From Ahaetulla prasina (taxonomy: Eukaryota > Chordata > Lepidosauria > Squamata > Colubridae): a DNA stretch of 64,000 nucleotides. The stretch's first letter is position 1; every line of letters starts with the position of its first letter. This document shows positions 61,283-64,000 of the stretch, piece by piece. The notes below the pieces were generated by a model. That model was not told the DNA's origin. It worked only from the letters and a program-made list of their open reading frames with translations, and did not search any database. The translations under genes and the position numbers were made by a program. Location of the stretch: positions 367,803,233 to 367,867,232 of the forward strand of contig NC_080539.1 of NCBI RefSeq assembly GCF_028640845.1, in the 5' to 3' direction.

Positions 61283-61390
61283 TTTTTTTTAATTGGCCAA
61301 GTGTGATTGGACACACAAGGAATTTGTCTTGGTGCATATGCTCTCAGTGTACATAAAAGAAAGATACGTTCATCAAGGTAAAACATTTGA
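61283..61390 (-). mobile_element. Snake1 LINE 3' tail without AATAG
   Basis: AATTGGCCAAGTGTGATTGG to TACGTTCATCAAGGTAAAAC; the tail is T/A-rich instead of AATAG. Confidence 0.8.
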
Positions 61391-62028
61391 GGGGTATTTA
61401 TATCATCCCTTGGGTTTTGAACTTGAGCTTCCTGTTTCTATGCAAGAAGATGTATTCTGTTGGCTGTTGTAGGGGTCATAGCTGGCTCGGTAGGTTGTCT
61501 GAGCTCCCAGATTTGGTTGAAGTTTGGACTGCTGATGCAATGTAGGTTAGGAGATGGTGCAGCGTAGTGAGCTCTGCTGCTAAATGGTAGTGGGTTAATT
61601 TTATTATGTCCTGAAGAGTCATGTCTTAATCTCATCACCCTGGAGCTGAAGATCTTTTGTTTTGTAGATAGGCTGGCCCAATCTTTCTCAATGGGCATAA
61701 AATACCTGCTGGGGGTTATTAAGAAAGGGGTGGGGGATGATTTCCAAGAGCATGTTTCTTTCTCCATTCCTCCTTTAGGGAAATATAATATTCTGCCTTT
61801 TTAATATTTCTCAAAATATTTCATTCTTCTAGGAGAGGGGTGGGTGCTAACTTTCTACACTACCTATCTAGAGATATCTGTGGGATAGATGGTTCTTTTC
61901 CTCAACTGTAGGTGGACAGGAAAATGAAGAAAAATCTGCCAGTCAGCTTCACTTACTTGGTCCACATTAAGACGGCAAGAGGTCACCAAGCTTGTTACGG
62001 GGTCAGAATAAGGCTCAATGGACGGAGG

Positions 62029-62294
62029 GAGGGGTGAAATTCAGCAGGTTCTGGCGAACCGATAGCGGAAATTTTGAGTAGTTCGGAGAATCGGCAAATA
62101 CCACCTCCGGTTGGCCCGACTGGGGAGGGAATGGGGATTTTGCAGGATCCTTCCCCTGGAGTGGGGTGGAAATGGAGATTTTGCAGGATCCTTCCCCTGC
62201 CACGCCCACCAAGCCACGCCCACCAAGCCACACCACGCCCACCAAGCCACGCCCTCAGAACCAGTAGTAAAAAAAAAATCGAATTCCACCACTG
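62029..62294. mobile_element. hAT MITE (ACTACCGGTTCT family, 266 bp) with TSD GACGGAGG
   Basis: Reverse orientation; ends GAGGGGTGAAATTCAGC and TCGAATTCCACCACTG; exact duplication GACGGAGG (62,021-62,028; 62,295-62,302). CCACGCCCACCAAGCCACG blocks repeat. Confidence 0.9.
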
Positions 62295-62394
62295 GACGGA
62301 GGCAATGCAATTCATGGATATCTTTTAGCAGTGCCATCCGGAAAAAACCTTCTACGTGGTTTGCAAAGCCAACCTTTTTAGCAATCGATTGAGT

Positions 62395-62735
62395 CCATGC
62401 CCCAAAGGTGCTGTTTCGAAAGGCAACTGGACTTTTCTTTTGTTTTTCCTTGACGACGTTTCACTTCTCATCCAAGAAGCTTCTTCAGTTCTGACTGAAT
62501 GGTGGAGGATGGAAGGGTTTGTATTCCTTGCAGTCCTCTGGTTGTTGGTTCTCTTTCTGAGAGTCATTTGGGCCACTTGGAGGTTGATCTGTGCCCTTGG
62601 TGTCACCTGAAGAATGCAAATGGAGTTCTGGAACTGCTGCAAGGACTGTGTGGGAAACAGGAGATATAGGCAGTGTTGTATCCCTCCCCTTCTGATGAGA
62701 GAGGGCCTGTTCAAATTTTTTTAATGTAGATGGCC
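62395..62735 (-). mobile_element. Possible Penelope-like element end with hammerhead-like motif
   Basis: GGCAACTGGACTTTTCTTTT and the motif at 62,455 match 5,460-5,530. 62,490-62,735 adds GGTGTCACCTGAAGAATGC and CCCTTCTGATGAGAGAGGG. Confidence 0.45.
62455..62488 (-). ncRNA. Hammerhead-ribozyme-like motif 6
   Basis: CTGAAGA, A, helix GCTTCT/AGAAGT (one G-U pair), then GAAACGTC. Differs from motif 2 by a C-to-U change that keeps pairing. Confidence 0.4.
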
Positions 62736-62767
62736 CTCTTTGACCCTTCTTTCAAGCTTCCTGAAGA

Positions 62768-63310
62768 GAGGGGCCTCTGGTGGCTCAGCAGACTAAGTCT
62801 GTCTGTTATTAACACAGCTGCTTGCAATTGCTTCCGTCGCGAGCTCAAGACACATTTATTCATCTGTGCAGGACTGGCTTAGATTTTAAATTTATAGGGG
62901 TTTTAAATTGGTTTTAATATTTATATTTCTATTTTTAATAATTGAGCATTAGAATAAGCTTTTTAATGATTATTTTAATTTGTATATAAATGTTTTATAT
63001 GCCTGTGAACCGCCCTGAGTCCTTCGGGAGATAGGGCGGTATACAAATATGAATAATAAATAAATAAATAAATAAAATAAAATTACTGCAGGTTCAAGTC
63101 CCACCGGGCCCAAGGTTGACTCAGCCTTCCATCCTTTATAAGGTAGGTAAAATGAGGACCCAGATTGTTGGGGGCAATAAAAGTTGACTTTGTATATAAT
63201 ATACAAATGGATGAAGACTATTGCTTGACACATTGTAAGCCGCCCTGAGTCTTCGGAGAAGGGCGGGATATAAATTCAAATAAAATAAATAAATAAATAA
63301 ATAAATAAAG
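62768..63310 (+). mobile_element. tRNA-SINE split by an L2 3' end
   Basis: GGCCTCTGGTGGCTCAGCAG ... TGCTTGCAATT (62,768-62,830) continues at ATTACTGCAGGTTCAAGTCC (63,084-63,310) through AAGCCGCCCTGAGTCTTCGG. The L2 fragment 62,831-63,083 (CTTCCGTCGCGAGCTCAAG ... ACCGCCCTGAGTCCTTCGGG, AAAT tail) is nested, with AATT shared at both edges. Confidence 0.88.
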
Positions 63311-63534
63311 GTCCAGCTGCCTTTTGAAAAACCATCTTTGGGGGCAACCAGGATGTGGATGACTAAGAATCTCCACAGACATATTGAGCTCTTGGTTTTA
63401 AATATTCAGAAACTTGGAAAGCAAGTTAATTCAGTAACCAAGGGTGTTGGGAAGAACGTAATAAGATCTTCCCTTGCAAACCCGCAGAAAATGTATGCAG
63501 GCACAAGTCGTTCTCTCTCTCTCCCTCCCTCTCC
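63311..63534. other. Fragment of the 5,401 element, then unassigned
   Basis: 63,309-63,390 holds GGTCCAGCTGCCTTTTGAA, TGGGGGCAACCAGGATGTGG and ATGACTAAGAATCTCCAC, aligned with the reversed 5,401-5,470 block. Nothing recognised after it. Confidence 0.45.

Positions 63535-63536
<2 letters not shown>

Positions 63537-63584
<48 letters not shown>
63537..63584. repeat. (GT)n microsatellite
   Basis: About 23 GT units preceded by CT-rich sequence; His/Thr and Val/Cys frames are artefacts. 63,585-63,895 is unassigned. Confidence 0.97.
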
Positions 63585-63586
<2 letters not shown>

Positions 63587-63899
63587 AAACCCCCAAGGAA
63601 ACAAAGATACAGCTGCTGCTTCTTCGCCAGCCCTGCTCGCTGCAGTTGCCATGGCAACACTGAAGGCAGATTTGGTTATTATCATTCCAGAGGCCGCAAG
63701 CTGAGCTGTGCTGATGAATAGCTGGACTAGCTAAAAAGCAGATTTTAATCGGCAGATCCCTCGTTGGGGTGATCTGTATTTTCTCTGATCTTGCAATAAG
63801 AGTGGCCAATGGATTAAACCCACAGATTTATCCTACCCGAGATGGGTGGGATGTTATTTGCTACTGGATTGGATTGGGCTGCATCCTTTAAACTAATAT

Positions 63900-63998
63900 T
63901 TCCCAGCTTCAGCAATTGAACCATGTATGGACCTCAACTCCCAGAATTCTGGGACTTGAAGCCCATGTGTCTTAAAGCTGTTGAGGTTACTTTAAACC
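63900..63998. mobile_element. Degenerate palindromic hAT MITE
   Basis: GGACCTCAACTCCCAGAATT and CTGGGACTTGAAGCCCATG with a closing CTTAAAGCTGTTGAGG resemble the family's arms. Confidence 0.6.
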
Positions 63999-64000
63999 AT

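Larger units (their letters stand above)
60926..61862 (-). mobile_element. Probable ERV-like LTR remnant with nested SINE and Snake1
   Basis: Right end, minus strand: TGTAGAAAGTTAGCACCCAC and GAAATATTTTGAGAAATATT match the start of the LTR at 9,236. Left end, minus: CAATAAACCATCTTTCCAGC matches the end region there. Between them are SINE 61,010-61,262 (minus) and a Snake1 tail 61,283-61,390. The middle (61,390-61,750) is not obviously alike, so extent is uncertain. Confidence 0.45.

Overview
This window looks like non-coding, repeat-saturated vertebrate DNA from a squamate reptile, most likely an advanced (colubroid) snake. The clues are many copies of a CR1/L3-type LINE whose 3' tail is an AATAG/ATTCT microsatellite (the family called Snake1 in work on snake microsatellite seeding), Bov-B LINE fragments, a Sauria-type SINE with a Bov-B-like tail, squamate CR1 and L2 LINEs, and very many non-autonomous hAT elements. 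I found no convincing host protein-coding exon, rRNA or true tRNA gene. Nearly every long open frame is a retroelement remnant or a microsatellite that happens to lack stops.

Layout. 0-13 kb: small microsatellites, LINE 3' ends (Jockey/CR1-group, CR1, L2), an internal-repeat solo LTR (6.7-7.3 kb), a tRNA-SINE, an ERV-like solo LTR inside a CR1 (9.2-9.9 kb) and a Snake1 LINE. 13-18.5 kb: an almost full-length L2 LINE on the minus strand, inserted in a SINE, with a 67-bp minisatellite at its 5' end. 18.5-24.4 kb: CR1 pieces, hAT and TA-type MITEs, and an 801-bp hAT element carrying what looks like a captured coiled-coil exon. 24.4-26.8 kb: a GC-rich segment followed by a 1.9-kb polypyrimidine minisatellite. 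27-32 kb: MITEs, CR1 copies and a twin-primed L1. 32-39 kb: Snake1 copies and very large AATAG/ATTCT arrays, including about 4 kb of ATTCT with a higher-order pattern. 39-44.5 kb: MITEs, Bov-B and two more solo LTRs. 44.6-47.6 kb: five tandem copies of a ~600-bp composite repeat. 48-53 kb: a Jockey/CR1-group LINE with a 414-codon open RT frame plus Snake1 tails. 53-64 kb: MITEs, Sauria SINE, Bov-B with a second copy of the exon-carrying hAT, several hAT MITEs with exact 8-bp duplications, an LTR remnant and nested SINE/L2.

The elements interact as parasites of one another. hAT elements repeatedly hit one CTAG-containing site in CR1. tRNA-SINEs share the 3' hairpin region of L2 and presumably use its machinery, and the Sauria SINE shares the Bov-B tail. 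Snake1 seeds pentanucleotide arrays which then expand. Several fragments carry a hammerhead-like fold whose stem sequence differs between families while remaining paired. Family names are from recognition of motifs and consensus wording only; no database search was possible.
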